A DNA stretch of 64,000 nt, taken from contig OX637297.1 in assembly GCA_951799445.1 (NCBI GenBank), positions 10,044,001 to 10,108,000 on the forward strand, given 5' to 3'. The position numbers and the translations under genes are program-made. Below are positions 22,330 through 34,355 of this stretch, one piece after another. Within the stretch, counting starts at the first letter, position 1; every line of letters begins with the position of its first letter. The DNA comes from Pseudisothecium myosuroides (Eukaryota > Streptophyta > Bryopsida > Hypnales > Lembophyllaceae). The notes beneath the pieces are model-generated. The model was not told the origin of the DNA. It was given only the letters and a program-made list of their open reading frames with translations, and made no database searches.

Positions 22330-23230
22330 CCTTAAGACTATCTTGGGTTTCTAAGACTCCACCTAGAAGTTCTACTTTTAAAAGCTACCCCTAAAGTTCC
22401 AACTTCTTAATGTAACTCTAGATTTTACTTCTTCAGCTTGGTTCTAGGTATTAACTACCGACTTCTATTCTATGTTTTGACTTTTGACTCTAGGTTTTTA
22501 CTTCTAAATCAACTTCAACTCCTAACTTCCAAGTTTTAATCTTCTAGGGTAATTCTAAGTTTCACTTTTAATTCTATATTCTCATTTCTAAACTACTCTA
22601 GGATTTACCCTCTAAAGTTAACTTTAACTTTTCACTTTTTTACTGTAGATTTTTACTCCTAATTTAACTCTAGGTTTTTTGACTTTTAACTCTAAATTTT
22701 AAGTTCTAAAATTAATCCCCAATCTTAACCTCCGAATTTAACTCTACATTCTCACTTTGACTCTAGATTTTTCTACTTCCAACTAACTCTAAAATTTTAC
22801 TTCTACCTCTAAGTTTTAACTTCTACTTTTAGCTTTTCACTCTAACCTTTTACTCCCCTATTGACTTTAAAATTTACCCTTTAAATTCAATCTAAACTTT
22901 TGACTTTTGACTTTTGACTCCTACTTCCAACTTTAATCCTATCGTTTTAATCCTAGATTAACTCTAAATGTTACCCTCCTAAATTTAATTCCAACTTTTA
23001 ACTTTAGGGTTTTGACTTCTAATTTTAACTCTATTTCTAACTCAACAATCTACTTCCTAAGTGGATTCTACTTTTGACTTCTATTTCCTACTCTACTTTT
23101 TACCTCCCAAAGTTAACTCCAAATTTCGACTTTTGAATTTTAACTTCCCTAATTAAAATCTTAATTTAACTCTAGGTTTTTAAACCGTTATTTGATCTTT
23201 AATTTTAATCCTAAATCCTCCTTCTAATCT
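22330..23230 (-). repeat. Low-complexity tract of LTR copy A
   Basis: About 0.9 kb of degenerate AACTCTAAATTTTGACTTTT-like units on the plus strand (purine-rich AGTTAAAA...TTAGAG in the sense direction of the element). Counterparts lie at 33240-34090 in copy B and 51880-52870 in copy C. All lie downstream of the leader exon, within the presumed intron. Confidence 0.8.
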
Positions 23231-23503
23231 AATCCTAATTTCCGTCCATTGTTCCTTGTGGATCAAATTTAATTAAAATTCCTCCGTTCTACCCCCTACC
23301 GCTTAACTTAGCCTAACGCGGTCAGTTTACGGTCGAATCTTAAGTGTAATATGTTTTTGGAAACCTCTATCACTAATCTATAACTTTTTTGAATCTAAAC
23401 TTCTAATTTGCACTAATCTCGGGTGCTAATCACGCTCTAAGGGCTGATTAGGAAAATAAATGCTAATTAGGGAGAAACATCAAAGATTAAATTAAAAACT
23501 CAC

Positions 23504-23566
23504 CTCTTCACTACCGGTGTCGGAAATAACTTCGTCCATGTCCACGTGTACATCCTCACGCTCCAT
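23504..23566 (-). CDS. 21-codon leader exon in LTR copy A, followed by GTGAGT donor
   Basis: ATG at 23566 opens an acidic 21-codon frame (MERED...ISDTGSEE) ending at 23504, with GTGAGT immediately after (23503-23498). The same frame, same length and same donor occur in copies B and C. It is read here as the first coding exon of gag. Confidence 0.65.
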
Positions 23567-23910
23567 GGTAGTCTTTGACTTTGTTTTGAATTTTGTCCGA
23601 GCTCACCGCTTACTGAGAAAATATTACAATTTTTGATGATCTAAATTCCTTCTTTCCCTTCCTCCTTTCTTTCCCTTCCTCCTTTCTTTCTTTCTTCCCC
23701 TCTCTTCTATACTAGCACTATTCCACCTAAGCTTCTATGAGTCTTACACTATGGTTTCACACTACGAGAAGGGTTTAAATGTTCTTCCTACCCTCTTACG
23801 CAACCTTGCTTTGTGTCATCCTAATCCTCCTCCCAACGGTTGCAAGGAGTTCTTCTAGATTTCCTACCTAATCTCCTAGCTAGGCACTATTCATCGTCTC
23901 TCTCCTTTCC

Positions 23911-23927
23911 ACTCTTATAACACATCC
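23911..23927 (-). promoter_or_regulatory. Possible TATA box of LTR copy A
   Basis: On the minus strand GTTATAAGAG lies about 350 bp upstream of the leader ATG at 23566. It is not conserved in this form in copy B, where GATAAATAG (34734-34743) is an alternative. Weak evidence only. Confidence 0.3.
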
Positions 23928-24799
23928 TTCTCCCTAATTTCCTTCCATTGTGTGTAAGTGTGAGTGGTGATGCAGGTAGGATCGGATGTTTTTGTGCAGG
24001 TGGCGCGTGGAGTGGCAGCTTCTATTTCTCCCCCCCTTTCTCTTGTATTTTTGAAGTTCCAAGTTGAGTTTTTTCCTCTCCCCAACTGGATTCCAAAATT
24101 TCAGACTTTAAAAGATCAAAAAATAAAATAAAAAAGATAGTTGGGGCCCCGTAGGGCATCGTCCCGTTTAGTTCTGGAAATCCAGAAATTTAGTTCAGTT
24201 AGCCAAGCTGACTAGCCCGATGGCTAATGTTCAGTTCAGTCAAACAGACTAGCCCGATGCTGACGTTCAGCTTAGTCAAGCTGATTGCCCGATGTATGCT
24301 GGCTGTATGATTGGCTGCCGGCTGGTCTGGTATGCCGGTCCGGTATGGCTGGCTGTATGCTGGCCGGTATACTGGCCCGGTATGTTGGCTGTATGTTGGT
24401 CCGGGGTACTAGCTGCCCTTCCCAAAAAATCCACACAACCGGGTTCCCTTAGGGTAACCCACTAACACAAACTTAAATTGGATTTTTAGTAGGGGGTTAG
24501 GGCCAGGATCGAAGCTTCGCCGTCCGGGGAGTTAGGCCCCAAATTTTTAGAACGGTCACCTAAGCTAAGTGTTACGAGATGGTCACTCTCTTCCTAGAAA
24601 CTCGTGACCAATCTTGAAAGCTAAACTCTGGACTTTTCCAAGGTCTTGGAAACTAGACTTTGGAATCTAAGGCTATGGAGGTTCAAGGCTCCGCCGTAAA
24701 ATTGGTTTTAACACCAACTTTAGGACTTGTAACACTCCACGGGTTCAAAGCTCCGCCGTCTAAGACTATTTTAACACACACTATAGGACTTGACGTTGT

Positions 24800-25060
24800 C
24801 ACTAGTTCAAAGCTTCACCGCCGTGGGGGGGTTTCACACAACAAGGGAGTATTAGAAGAAGGTAGAAAAGACAAACTTAAGGAAACACTCGTGACAATGC
24901 CAAAGCTTTGCCGCCCCGAGGGGGGGTCTACGCAACAAGGGGGATATTAGAAGAAGGTAGAAAAGACAAACTTGAGAAACACATGTGACAAAACCAAAGC
25001 TTCGCTGTCCCGAGGGGGGGTCCACACAACAAGGGGAAGATTAGAAGAGGATGAGAATAC
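24800..25060. repeat. ~91-bp tandem repeat in LTR copy A, 3 units
   Basis: Units start near CAAAGCTTCACCG (24811), CCAAAGCTTTGCCG (24900) and CCAAAGCTTCGCTG (24992). Each contains a G-run, CACAACAAGGG and TTAGAAGA. The corresponding region in copy B is 35650-35935. The small open frames over it are composition effects. Confidence 0.75.
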
Positions 25061-27088
25061 ACAAGTGAGGAAAAACAACACGGTTAGGACACGTAAAGAC
25101 ACACAACTTCACAAGCTAAAGGCCCCCCAAAGCGGCATCGCCAAGGTACGATGGGGGGTGACTTTAGGAATAAGACAAGACACCAAAAGACTCCTAAACT
25201 CACAAGTTAGATCACAAAGGTACAACAAGAGAGAAACAAGGACTCTTAACTCATAACAAGGGTATAACAAACACACGAGAAGTACAAAAGGCAAGATAGA
25301 AGGACCCCCAAAGACCTTCAAAACTTGAAATCTAGCAACAATGGAACAAAAAGTACTCCAAAAACATCGTAGAGGTTTTTGGCTTCAAATGCCAAAATAT
25401 CCAAAGCAAATTGGACCCACGGACCCAAACAAAAGTGAGGGGGTGTTTTAGAGAGAGAAATGGGGCCCTTATATAGGTTTCCCAAGGGCTCACCTCTCTC
25501 TTTAAAGCTCTAAGGTAACCTTATCAACGGGGATTTTCATCCTCATCCTCAAAGATTTTCATCCTACATCCTAAATTTCTACTTCTACCATCTATGCTAA
25601 ACCAACATCCTAACTTTTGGAGATTAGCTCCAATCGCCAAACGGATTGCGCCGTTGGATCCAAATCGCCGTGTTTAGTCCTAAATCTCCTTTCCCCCCGT
25701 ACCGAGGCCAAAAATCCATCATAGGCTAATTTAGTTTAAAAACCAAATCGTGGTAAAATCCTAGATCTTGGGGGTCTCCTATTTTGAGAAATGTGAATAG
25801 CTTAGGGTCTCCGGTAGGTGCGAAAGAGTCGAGAAGGACTTTTGGTTGACTTCGTTTCGCCATTGTATGGGCCCAGGATGCCGGTCAACGTGGCGGGGAC
25901 CCCGCCACGTGGTTAATTCCCAAGGAATCTCGCCGGTTTGGGTACTTGCCGCTATCGAAATGTCGTGAAACTTCACGGAGTGCATTATTAACATAAAACA
26001 AGCTAGTCTAATTTTTAGTAAGATTTTATTGTAACCTGGGTAATTTCCATAAAATTCCCGTTGAAGGTTAGGAGGGTTGACCACCTGGAAAAGGTTCTTC
26101 TGCAAGTTGGAAGATGCCGGGATTTTTCACGTGACCTCTTAGAGAGTCGCATGAAAGACGTGCGGGTGTGTTTCCGTACCTGGCACAATTGGTCAATGGA
26201 GATTTAAAACTGGCCATCTCCTCGAATTAGCGACGGTGCGAGAATCTTCTGCAGGTGGAGGAATCTTGGCGAACCGATTTCGCCGTTGGACTCCTAGCAT
26301 GGGATTCACCCTAGAACACCATCCCTGGGCTGTAGATTCCTCCACGGGCCCGGTCTTGCGTGAGTGGCTCCTGCATGCTAACAATCGGGATTTTGGGAAT
26401 TCGTCGATTTAATGGGGAATTCTAAATCTAACTCTAGGACCCGACCTAGTGGCCTCGCTGTGGATCCCTCGAACCGACCTAGCCATGAATCGCCACATTC
26501 ATGGTGGGATTTAGCCCTTTGGAGGCTGTGTGACTCGAATCCTCCAAATCTAACCTTTTCGTTATTTCTATACTATTTTTAGGCAAGGTTTGGGGGATTC
26601 TAAGTGAAAAACACAAATCTAGACCAAATACTATAATGGGTATGACACAACCCTATTTCGGTTCTACACTCTTTTTATGGGTTTTTCTATACTTTTATCA
26701 ACTTTAAATTGTAAATTTCCAAAAAAATAATTCTACAAGTTCCAAGTGACAAATTGGGAGCTCACATATGGCGGCCATCTGCGGTATGATTTGCAAAATC
26801 ATAAGGACCCAGCATCTCTTGTTACGATTGTTTGGGTACACGGTCAATTTCGAGATTGAACCTAATGACAGACTAGAAACCAAGATGTGACTCTATCTAA
26901 AAGGATGTTATTCCTATCAAGAGACTCTTGATGGATTAACTGACAGGGGAGAAGAGAGCAAAGGGAGTAATCCACCTTCCAAGTGGAAGGGCTAGGGGTG
27001 GTCTAAGGAAGTTTGACCCCCGTAGACTTATCACTCATTTTTTTGTTCATTTTCTATTTATTCTAGTTTTTAATTTTCTTGTTGTTTC

Positions 27089-27300
27089 CCCATCCGCCTC
27101 GAACGGAGTCGACTTGGATCTATAGATAAAAAATGTAAAAAAAACCCGCCATCCGCCCTCAACGGAGTGAGGTTGGACCTAAGGGGGAGATAGAAGTAGA
27201 GAGAGAAACCCCTGTCCTCTTTTGATACAGCAAATCGGGACACTATAGATAAAAAATATTTCAAACCCGCCTTCCTCCCTCAACGGAGTGAGTTTGGACT
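27089..27300. repeat. Three spaced direct repeats with the CTCAACGGAGTGAG core
   Basis: Copies of CCGCC...CTCAACGGAGTGAG(G/T)TTGGAC occur at about 27092 (diverged: CTCGAACGGAGTCGAC), 27146 and 27264. Two are preceded by TATAGATAAAAAAT. Function unknown. Confidence 0.6.
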
Positions 27301-27440
27301 AATGAGATGAAATAAAAGGAAAAAGAAAACAGAAAGGAAAAGCATAAATGGAAAAGACAAGTGGTTTGAGACCTCAATGCTCGGGAGCTTCACTTGTAAA
27401 AGTGTCTTCCGTCGTGGAGGCCGCAGCATTTCTTGCCATC

Positions 27441-27678
27441 TTGTCACTAGCTCAGATAGGGGGCGCCCCGGTGCCTGGCTCGAGGTTCGAACCTGCGTCG
27501 CCAAGGGAAAATTGAGGTATCTTGACCGCGATGAGGCTGCGGCCAACAGGCTGCCGGCTGCCGCGGCGGAAGACGTCCGTCGGTTTGCTTTGGTGGTATA
27601 TAAGCCGGTGCCGGTGCCGGCCCGGTCCCTCCCTTGTTGTACAGTGTCAGGGATTTTTTTTTTTTTTTTTTTTTTTTT
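27441..27678 (+). mobile_element. SINE-like insertion with tRNA-type A and B boxes and a T25 tail
   Basis: TAGCTCAGATAGG at 27448-27460 matches a tRNA A box. GGTTCGAACC at 27484-27493 matches a B box. The spacing between them is as in tRNA-derived pol III promoters. About 160 bp further on is an uninterrupted run of 25 T (27654-27678). Some plant SINEs end in T runs. The exact 5' end and a target duplication were not identified. Confidence 0.55.
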
Positions 27679-28974
27679 GGCTAAGTGTATACAGGATCGG
27701 TAGGGTTTATATCTTGCCCAGAATTAACGCTATGTACAAAGAGGCTGGACCAGCTCATATTCCAAAGAACACGCGCAGTTGGTCCAGGACCTCAAAGATG
27801 TAGCGAGGATACTAGCCTTGACTGATAGGCTGGAGCTCTGGTCCGCGGACTGCCAACAAGTGGCCGTCGGCCACGAAGTTTCTTGTGATGCTAATGGCAG
27901 GGCGCCCACTTGAAAATTGGCCCGTCACCATGAGGTGGTGGCCCAACAAGATGTCGTGATCCTCCACGAGAATCATAAGTGAGCGGATCCCGTTTGGCCT
28001 AGGTTGCCTGATGTCCCTGGCTAGAGGGTTTCTTGCCAGTGGAATCTCGCGACCCGGTTGCTCCTCCTCGTCATGTAGTCACCGTCGTGAGTTAGGCAAC
28101 CTGCCCGGAATTGCAAGTCCGTCTCCAGCAGGGTTAGCCGTTGGATCGAGTGCGAGTTCTTCCGGAAGTTGGAATGGAAGCTCCTCAGTCGGTGTGGATG
28201 GTTCGTCTGTTGATGTAGATAACATGGTTGGTAACATGAGGACGTCTCTCGCCGCCTCGTCCACCGAGGTTGGGGTCAGTGACGACGACCTGGCGCCTGT
28301 GGGGGTGGTAGGTGAAGATGAAGAAGAGGGCGAGGATGGCGGAGCCACGGGTGAGGTCCCCGGGGACCCGTTGTCTTTGACCGACATGACATCTATACTA
28401 CCCTATCCCCCTTGTCCTCCCCAAATGGAGTTGGTTTGGACCTGCAATGTGAGGGTTTGACGTATCTATCTGCCAGAGCAGATTTTGAAAAAGAAGAAGT
28501 CTTGAAGAGACTGAACAGCGAGGAACAATGGTAAACAAGGAAAACAGGTAGAGATCAAATGTGAAGAGAAGATAACGAAGACAGGTGGGGGGGAGATAGA
28601 AGGGCGCAGGCGCCCGAAGACTGTGAAATCGCTCCGCTGTTCGAGAGAATGCTAGACTAGGACGTAGATGATGCTTTCCCAGATCTCTCCATAGTTAACA
28701 ACGGGAATCTGCACAGGCCAAGGATGCTGAAGCACACGGAGGAAGAAATTAAAACCAAAGCGAGAGATGAGGAAGTGGGAGAAGCTGCGTTTCTCAACAC
28801 AGAGAATTTTGATCTGAAGCGCGACTGGTAAGACTGTTGGCGGGTTGAACCATCCATGGTCCATGTGTTACTCGAGCAGTACCTGCACATGACGCTGCCA
28901 GTAGCTTAAAAGTACAAGGGCTGCCCCCCCCATTCTTATACCCTAACGTGGGGGACATGATGTAAGGTGTCAGT

Positions 28975-29290
28975 TCTAAACTAGCCGTTTTTTAAGCCTT
29001 CTGCATTATTACAACGGTCTAGTATCTAGTGCCCCTTCTTAAACTAGCCGCCTTGTTAGCATATCAGCAAGTTCGACGGTCTAGCAAGGGACGAGTGCCA
29101 ATGCCCCTTCTTAAACTAGCCGCTTCGTTAGCATATCAGCAGGTTCGACGATCTAGCAAGGGACGAGTGTCTTCCTTTCAGCCGCCCTTTCATCCTCTTT
29201 GCAGGCTTCTATTATGACGGTCTGACAAGGTTAGTGCCAACTCAACTAGCCGCTTTTTCATCCACTATGTGGCTTCTATTACAACGGTCT
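28975..29290. repeat. Tandem repeat of ~64-72 bp, about 4-5 units
   Basis: The block AACTAGCCGC...TTCGACGGTCTAGCAAGG...GTGCC recurs. GTGCCCCTTCTTAAACTAGC-type starts are 72 bp apart (29030 and 29102), and more diverged units lie on each side (TTACAACGGTCTAG at 29010 and 29280). Small in-frame duplications in this array are not a gene. Confidence 0.75.
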
Positions 29291-29359
29291 AGGGAGTACC
29301 TAATCTAAGTGAAAGGTCATTTGTCTTCCACATGATGCTAACTCCGACAGTTTGGTGAT

Positions 29360-29438
29360 GTGTTGGGCTCAGGTCTGGGCAGTTCCCAACACACTCATGT
29401 GTTGGGCCCAAGTGTGAGCAATTCCCAACACACTCGAC
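29360..29438. repeat. Two direct copies of a ~39-bp hairpin unit
   Basis: GTGTTGGG...TTCCCAACAC occurs twice in a row, and each copy is itself an imperfect inverted repeat. A transcript would form two adjacent stems. Confidence 0.7.
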
Positions 29439-29966
29439 GTTTTCCTGTCCTACTGAGAGTTAGGTAAACTAGAATGGTCAACAAAGTTGGTTGGCCTTGC
29501 GGGTTTTGGCCCCGCGGCTTTTACTTTTACGTTAGATGTGAACCATCTTCAAGAATCTTAATATTCTTGATTCTTCCCAAGGGGTAGATGGATTAGTCCC
29601 GAAATAACACCCACCACTATGTGCCAGAAAGTGGAGAATGTTAAAATCTTGACCTGGCCCCGAAATAACAACCACCTCTCTGTATTTTTCCTACTTCTAA
29701 AATCCCATAGGGATTTGGGAGATCATGCAATAGTGAACTTTTAGAACCTTCAGTTTTTGTTTTTTAGGATTTTCAAAGATTTTTCAAGCTTTCATTTTTT
29801 TGGTATTTTTTTGGGGGGGTTTTCTAGCTTTCTTACTATCCCAAGTAAATAATAAGATGGTAGCTATTAAATTTTTTTGTTCTGGAGGGCTAAATAGGCC
29901 TTTTACACAATCATCTATAATGTAAGGCTAACCTTATATTATTAATAATCGTAACCAGTAAATGGT

Positions 29967-32794
29967 TTAGGCGCCCAGAAACCAACAAGCCAAGGTGTGA
30001 AAGAGAGTGGTGGCAGAGATACCTAGTACCTGGCCGGTGGATGGCTGGTTCTCTTTGTTGTCAGGTGTGGTAGGTGCTGCAGGACTTACCTGTGGCTGCA
30101 GCTTGTCCTCCCCCTGCTCCCGTGGCGCTTCTAGAGCTCTTATCTGTTGCCGCCAAGCATGCGGAGCATTGTGTATTCCGTAAGGGATGTCTTCAAGAGA
30201 GGCTGTTGCTACCTTGTGCGGGGCAGCTAGGGTTTCCGCAATTTCTTCTTCGTCTGTCCAATCTAGGGCTTCTCCCCATTTACCATGCGTTCCAGGGATC
30301 CATCCCTCCGGGGGATGGTAGTCGAATGGAAAGTCTCGGACCGCAATAGGCCCACCATCATCGTTATTAAGATCGTCTTCAGGTTGCGGGTGACTATTTT
30401 CAACCTCATGCAATTGGCAACGCACCGGTTTGGGTGTGCTTTGGGTAGCTTCCAAATTAGGTGGTCTTGAGGATGAGTCTAGGGGAAGATCTCCACCCTC
30501 GGTCAAGTTGGCGTTGCTAGGTAAGGCCAATGCCCTCCCGGTGTTGCAATAGCGGACCCTAGGGGGTGCGAGGCAACGGAAACAAGTGATCAAGCGCAGG
30601 CCGCGATCGTAAGGGAGAGTAGTACTCGAGGTCATAATCGAAAAGGCTATCCGCATGCCTATAGGACCGACTTGCAGCCAGCGTAGTGGTTGCGAAGCAA
30701 CTATTCGGTGAGGAAAGTGACAGATCCTAGGGTTATTCCTAAGGTGAGAGTTCTCGTTGGCCTCGATCTCGTGGGCGTATATCGCGCTTGGGCCGGATTT
30801 CGGGGCTGGAGCTAATTTGGCCCTTTCTTCGGAATCCAAACTATTATTGGAGACCTCGATGGCTGTGCCCGATGTGGTGTCTTGGTTATTTTGAATCCCA
30901 GAGGTGCAGATGATGACCATCGCATCCTCGCTTGAGTCGGGGTGCTCTCGAAGCCAATCCTCGAATGGGGTATTGTCCTCTAACCCATATAGATCCAACC
31001 CCAAGAATTTCATCTTGCCTAGGTCAGTGGTTGCCGTGGCCTGCATGGTTCGGACAGTCGTGTAGACAAACTCTTGGGGCCCCTGTAGAGTTGGGTCGTT
31101 GGAGACGATTGGTATCTTCGTCCTTGCCTCGTTTGGCCCGTAGGTGAAGGTAGGCTGGGCCTTCCCCCAGTCTACTACCCCGCCACATTGGCAAAGGAAC
31201 CCCCGACCCAAGAGCAATGGGTAGGGGTTGGTTGCCTCCTCGCTGAGTGGCAAGACCTCAAAGGTAACAATGTAGTCGATCCCCCCGGTCTGGATCCGGA
31301 GGTCCTTGATTCGGCCAATGGTCTTGACCGGCCGCTGATCTGCGCATTTGAGCGTTACGCAAGAAGGATGAGTAATCTCTAGTCCTAACTTGCGCATGGT
31401 ATAGGCTGGCATTTTGTTGACTCCGCTGCCGTCATCCACTAAGGTCCTGGGGATGATTTTGTCAACTGTCTTGACTTCAATCTCCACCGCTTCGAAATTC
31501 TCTAGGGTAGTTCGAAGGTCCTTGCGGGATGTCTTGACTAGTGGGGTAGATTCTTTGAAGTCAGACTCTGGCTCTTCGGGGAGAACTCGAGATGCAACTC
31601 GGTTGACCGAGGTGAGCTTAGGAGTGCAGGCAATGGTGGCCCCCTCCTTCAGCTGTTTGCATAAGGCGGAAGAAGTCTTGACCAGCTGGCCAAAGGAAAT
31701 GTTCGTTTTGATTTGTGCCCAGTCCCCCCACAAGTCATACAGGCCAGAAGGGTTGTTAGTCCTTCGACTTTTGGGCCTATGGGAAAGAACAATGGGAGGA
31801 AAGGTATCCCCCCGTTGGACGAATCGGTATTCATTTTCGTCCATTTCAATGCGAGTGGGGAGATTCTCATGGGAGTGCATTTCCTTTGCAATGTCCCTTA
31901 GTGTACTCTGGAGGTCAGAGAACTGAGAGGAATCTTGGGACAATTTAAGGAGGATGCCACTATGGGAACTAGAGTCAGGGGAATCTATATTCACAAGCTC
32001 GGGCAGTGGAGGAGGGATTGTTTGGGCCCCTCCCCTCGTGACTACAAGAGTAGGTAACACCTCTTGGCTTGTAATCTCCTTCACCAATTTGACTTCCTCT
32101 GATTCAACTGCGACATACATACTCTGGTAGCATTCTTGAATCCTTGTCAAGGATTCTGCCATGATGGCTGCTGCAAGTCTCGCATCTTGCGTCACCTGAG
32201 GGAGAAGGGCCGAGTTTAATGGAATGGTCCCTTTTTGTTCCTCCAAGGTCTCGACTTCTTCTAGGTCTAGGAGACTACCGAGATCGCCTACCGCTTTAAA
32301 GGTTTGGATGCATAGTCCATACAGCCCAACCACACAAGCACCTATCGCGCTCCAACGTTTCCCCATTGGGGACGGCTGTTGGTGAGAGGCAATGGAAGCC
32401 GCGCCTCGAAGCAATCTTTAATGAAGAGCTTCTCGTAATTCCACAAGGCCAATACAACGACCCAATAGTCTACCAAATGATGGGTGAATTGGTGAATAGG
32501 GCCTCCAAATGACCTAGCTGTGACTGCGTAGGCAATTGACGGGGTGTACCGGTTTAAATCGTGCAGGTAGAGTTGGGCCAGGTAGTACCAGAACTCAAAG
32601 GAGAACCTTAATGTTCTTGGGCCGGTGAGCAAGTCTCTCAAGGCGAGGGCCCAACCGTTTCACCCGTTACCAGCGGCCAGTTCAACACTTGAGTAGCATC
32701 TGAAGGGGAAGCCTCGGAAGTTGGCGTCCCAAGCCTCCAGCTTGGAATCGCCTCTAATATGAGAAAATGGCTCAGATATTCCCGAGTCAAAGTC
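29967..32794 (-). pseudogene. Gag-protease gene of the LTR element
   Basis: A frame open from the candidate acceptor at 32794 encodes DFDSGISEPFSHIRG... through the stretch ending at 32342, with one TGA (32660-32662). A frameshift near 32405-32420 links it to a long frame running to 29967. The long frame (about 815 residues) contains a retropepsin-like domain: LVDDGSGVNKMP (active-site region DDGSG, residues 327-331) and, 70 residues later, LLGRGFL, the usual psi-loop motif. The N-terminal part has no recognised motif, and the C-terminal 350 residues are acidic and proline-rich without reverse transcriptase. Ty3 elements often show (I/V)DxGS in this place. The TGA and frameshift disable gag, yet the protease frame is undamaged. 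It is expected to process gag in a virus-like particle. Confidence 0.75.
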
Positions 32795-32811
32795 CTTCAC
32801 ATGCAACACTT

Positions 32812-32816
32812 GTTAG
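32812..32816 (-). promoter_or_regulatory. Branch-point-like CTAAC before the gag acceptor
   Basis: Minus strand TTGACTAAC lies about 20 nt upstream of the AAG acceptor at 32797-32795, the usual spacing for a plant branch point. It lies past the primer-binding site in the direction of transcription. Confidence 0.45.
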
Positions 32817-32847
32817 TCAACATGCATTTGTAACCTAATGTTTTCAA

Positions 32848-32865
32848 CTCCCGGCAGATGCACCA
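32848..32865 (-). promoter_or_regulatory. Primer-binding site of the LTR element
   Basis: Minus strand TGGTGCATCTGCCGGGAG begins four bases inside the LTR end (32870). It starts with TGG, the complement of a tRNA CCA end. From memory of plant tRNAs it best fits glycine tRNA (UCC anticodon), whose 3' end is close to CTCCCGGCAGA(C/T)GCACCA. The assignment needs an alignment, but the position and TGG start are clear. Confidence 0.75.
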
Positions 32866-33239
32866 AAACTGTGGGCGCTAGATTACCCACTTTTGGTAAT
32901 AGAGCGAACACCGACCAGGTTCTATGCCTTTATCCACATTTTTTAATATATGGGGGTGATGTGAGCGTGGTCCATTGTGCCTTCCAAGTAATAGATCTTT
33001 TTTGCTAACGTTTCCTAAGTGTCGTGGATGGCAGCGAATAATTAGAATGCATGTAGTAACTCACAAGATAACTGCAATGCTCAGGGGTAATGGTAAAGTT
33101 TTAACTCTCTAACTATCTATCCTATGTCGAGGGTAGACTGGATAGTTGGCGTCATTTCTAATGTCCCTAACTACGTAAAAAAGGGGAACCCCTATGTTCC
33201 TTCCATGAACCTCTAAGGCTATCTTGGGTTTTTAAAACT

Positions 33240-34090
33240 CCACCTTGAAGTTCTACTTTTAAGAGCTATTCCTAAAGTTTCAACTCCTATTCTAACTTTT
33301 AACTCCTACGTGTATTCTAGATTTTTTTAACTTCCCAAACTAATTAGAGAATTTAACTTCAAAATTTAATGCTACCGTTTGACTTTGTTTTGACTTTTGA
33401 CTCCCAGTTTTTACTCCTAAACTAACTCTAAAATTTACCTTCTAAAGTTAACTCTATGTTTTGACTTTAACTTCAAGGTTTCACTTCCCTATTTTATTCT
33501 AAATTTACCCTCTACGTATAACTCTAGGTTTTTGACTTTTAACTCTAAATTTTTACTTCTAAAATTAATCCCAAAATTTACCCTTGAATTTTAACTCTAT
33601 GGTTTGACTTTTAACTCTAGGTTTTTACTTCTAAATTAACTCTAAAATTTAACCACTATTTTTTAACTTTTAACTTCTACTCTTAGCTTTTCACTTTAAC
33701 TTTTTACTTTCCCGATTGACTCTAAAGTTTAACCTTTAAATTTAATCTTAACTTTTGACTTTAGGCTTTTGACTTTCTACTTCCCAATTTAATCTTATCG
33801 TTTTAATCCTAGATTCACTCTAATGTTACCCTCCTAAATTTAATTCCAACTTTTAACTTAAGGGTTTTGACTCTAATTTTAACTCTATCCCTGACTCAAC
33901 TATCTACTTCCTAAGTGGACTCTACTTTTGACTTCTATTTCCTACTCTACTTTTTACCTCCCAAAGTTAACTCCAAATTTCGACTTTTGAATTTTAACTT
34001 CCCTAATTAAAATCTTAATTTAACTCTAGGTTTTTAACCGTTATTTGATCTTTAATTTTAATCCTAAATCCTCCTTCTAATCTAATCCTA
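33240..34090 (-). repeat. Low-complexity tract of LTR copy B
   Basis: Counterpart of 22330-23230: pyrimidine-rich on the plus strand, degenerate units of about 20-30 bp such as AACTCTAAATTTTTACTTCT. It falls between the leader-exon donor and the LTR end. Confidence 0.8.
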
Positions 34091-34355
34091 ATTTCCGTCC
34101 ATTGTTCCTTGTGGATCAAATTTAATTAAAATTCCTCCGTTCTACCCCCTACCGCTTAACTTAGCCTAACGCGGTCAGTTTACGGTCGAATCTTAAGTGT
34201 AATATGCTTTTGGAAACCTCTATCACTAATCTATAACTTTTTGAATCTAAACTTCTAATTTGCACTAATCTTGGATGCTAATCACGCTCTAAGGGCTGAT
34301 TAGGAAAATAAATGCTAATTAGGGAGAAACATCAAAGATTAAATTAAAAACTCAC

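Larger units (their letters stand above)
21991..26766 (-). repeat. LTR copy A (3' LTR position)
   Basis: 4,776 bp. Its plus-strand start interrupts the hAT frame at 21990. Near-identical to copy B over its last ~1.7 kb (25090-26766) and clearly more diverged elsewhere. It holds the low-complexity tract 22330-23230, the 21-codon leader exon at 23504-23566, a GGCTGTATGCTGGCC-type tandem repeat at about 24170-24420 and a ~91-bp tandem repeat at about 24800-25060. Confidence 0.85.
26767..29966. other. Interior of the LTR element without a recognisable gene
   Basis: Between copy A and the gag-protease region I see no reverse transcriptase or integrase motif on either strand. The stretch holds three related direct repeats (27089-27300), a SINE-like insertion (27441-27678), a proline/serine-rich open frame at 28079-28387 that is probably composition, a tandem repeat (28975-29290) and two hairpin repeats (29360-29438). 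Confidence 0.55.

Noticed and set aside
24660..26384. Short frames in LTR copy A (and the matching ones at 35518-37240)
   Set aside because: They follow the tandem repeats and LTR sequence and occur in both LTRs without consistent codon-level conservation. They have no motif, unlike the leader exon.
28079..28460. Proline/serine-rich frame (minus) and its plus-strand counterpart as genes
   Set aside because: Low-complexity sequence is open on both strands and there is no domain. It lies in retroelement interior DNA without signs of a promoter or splice sites.
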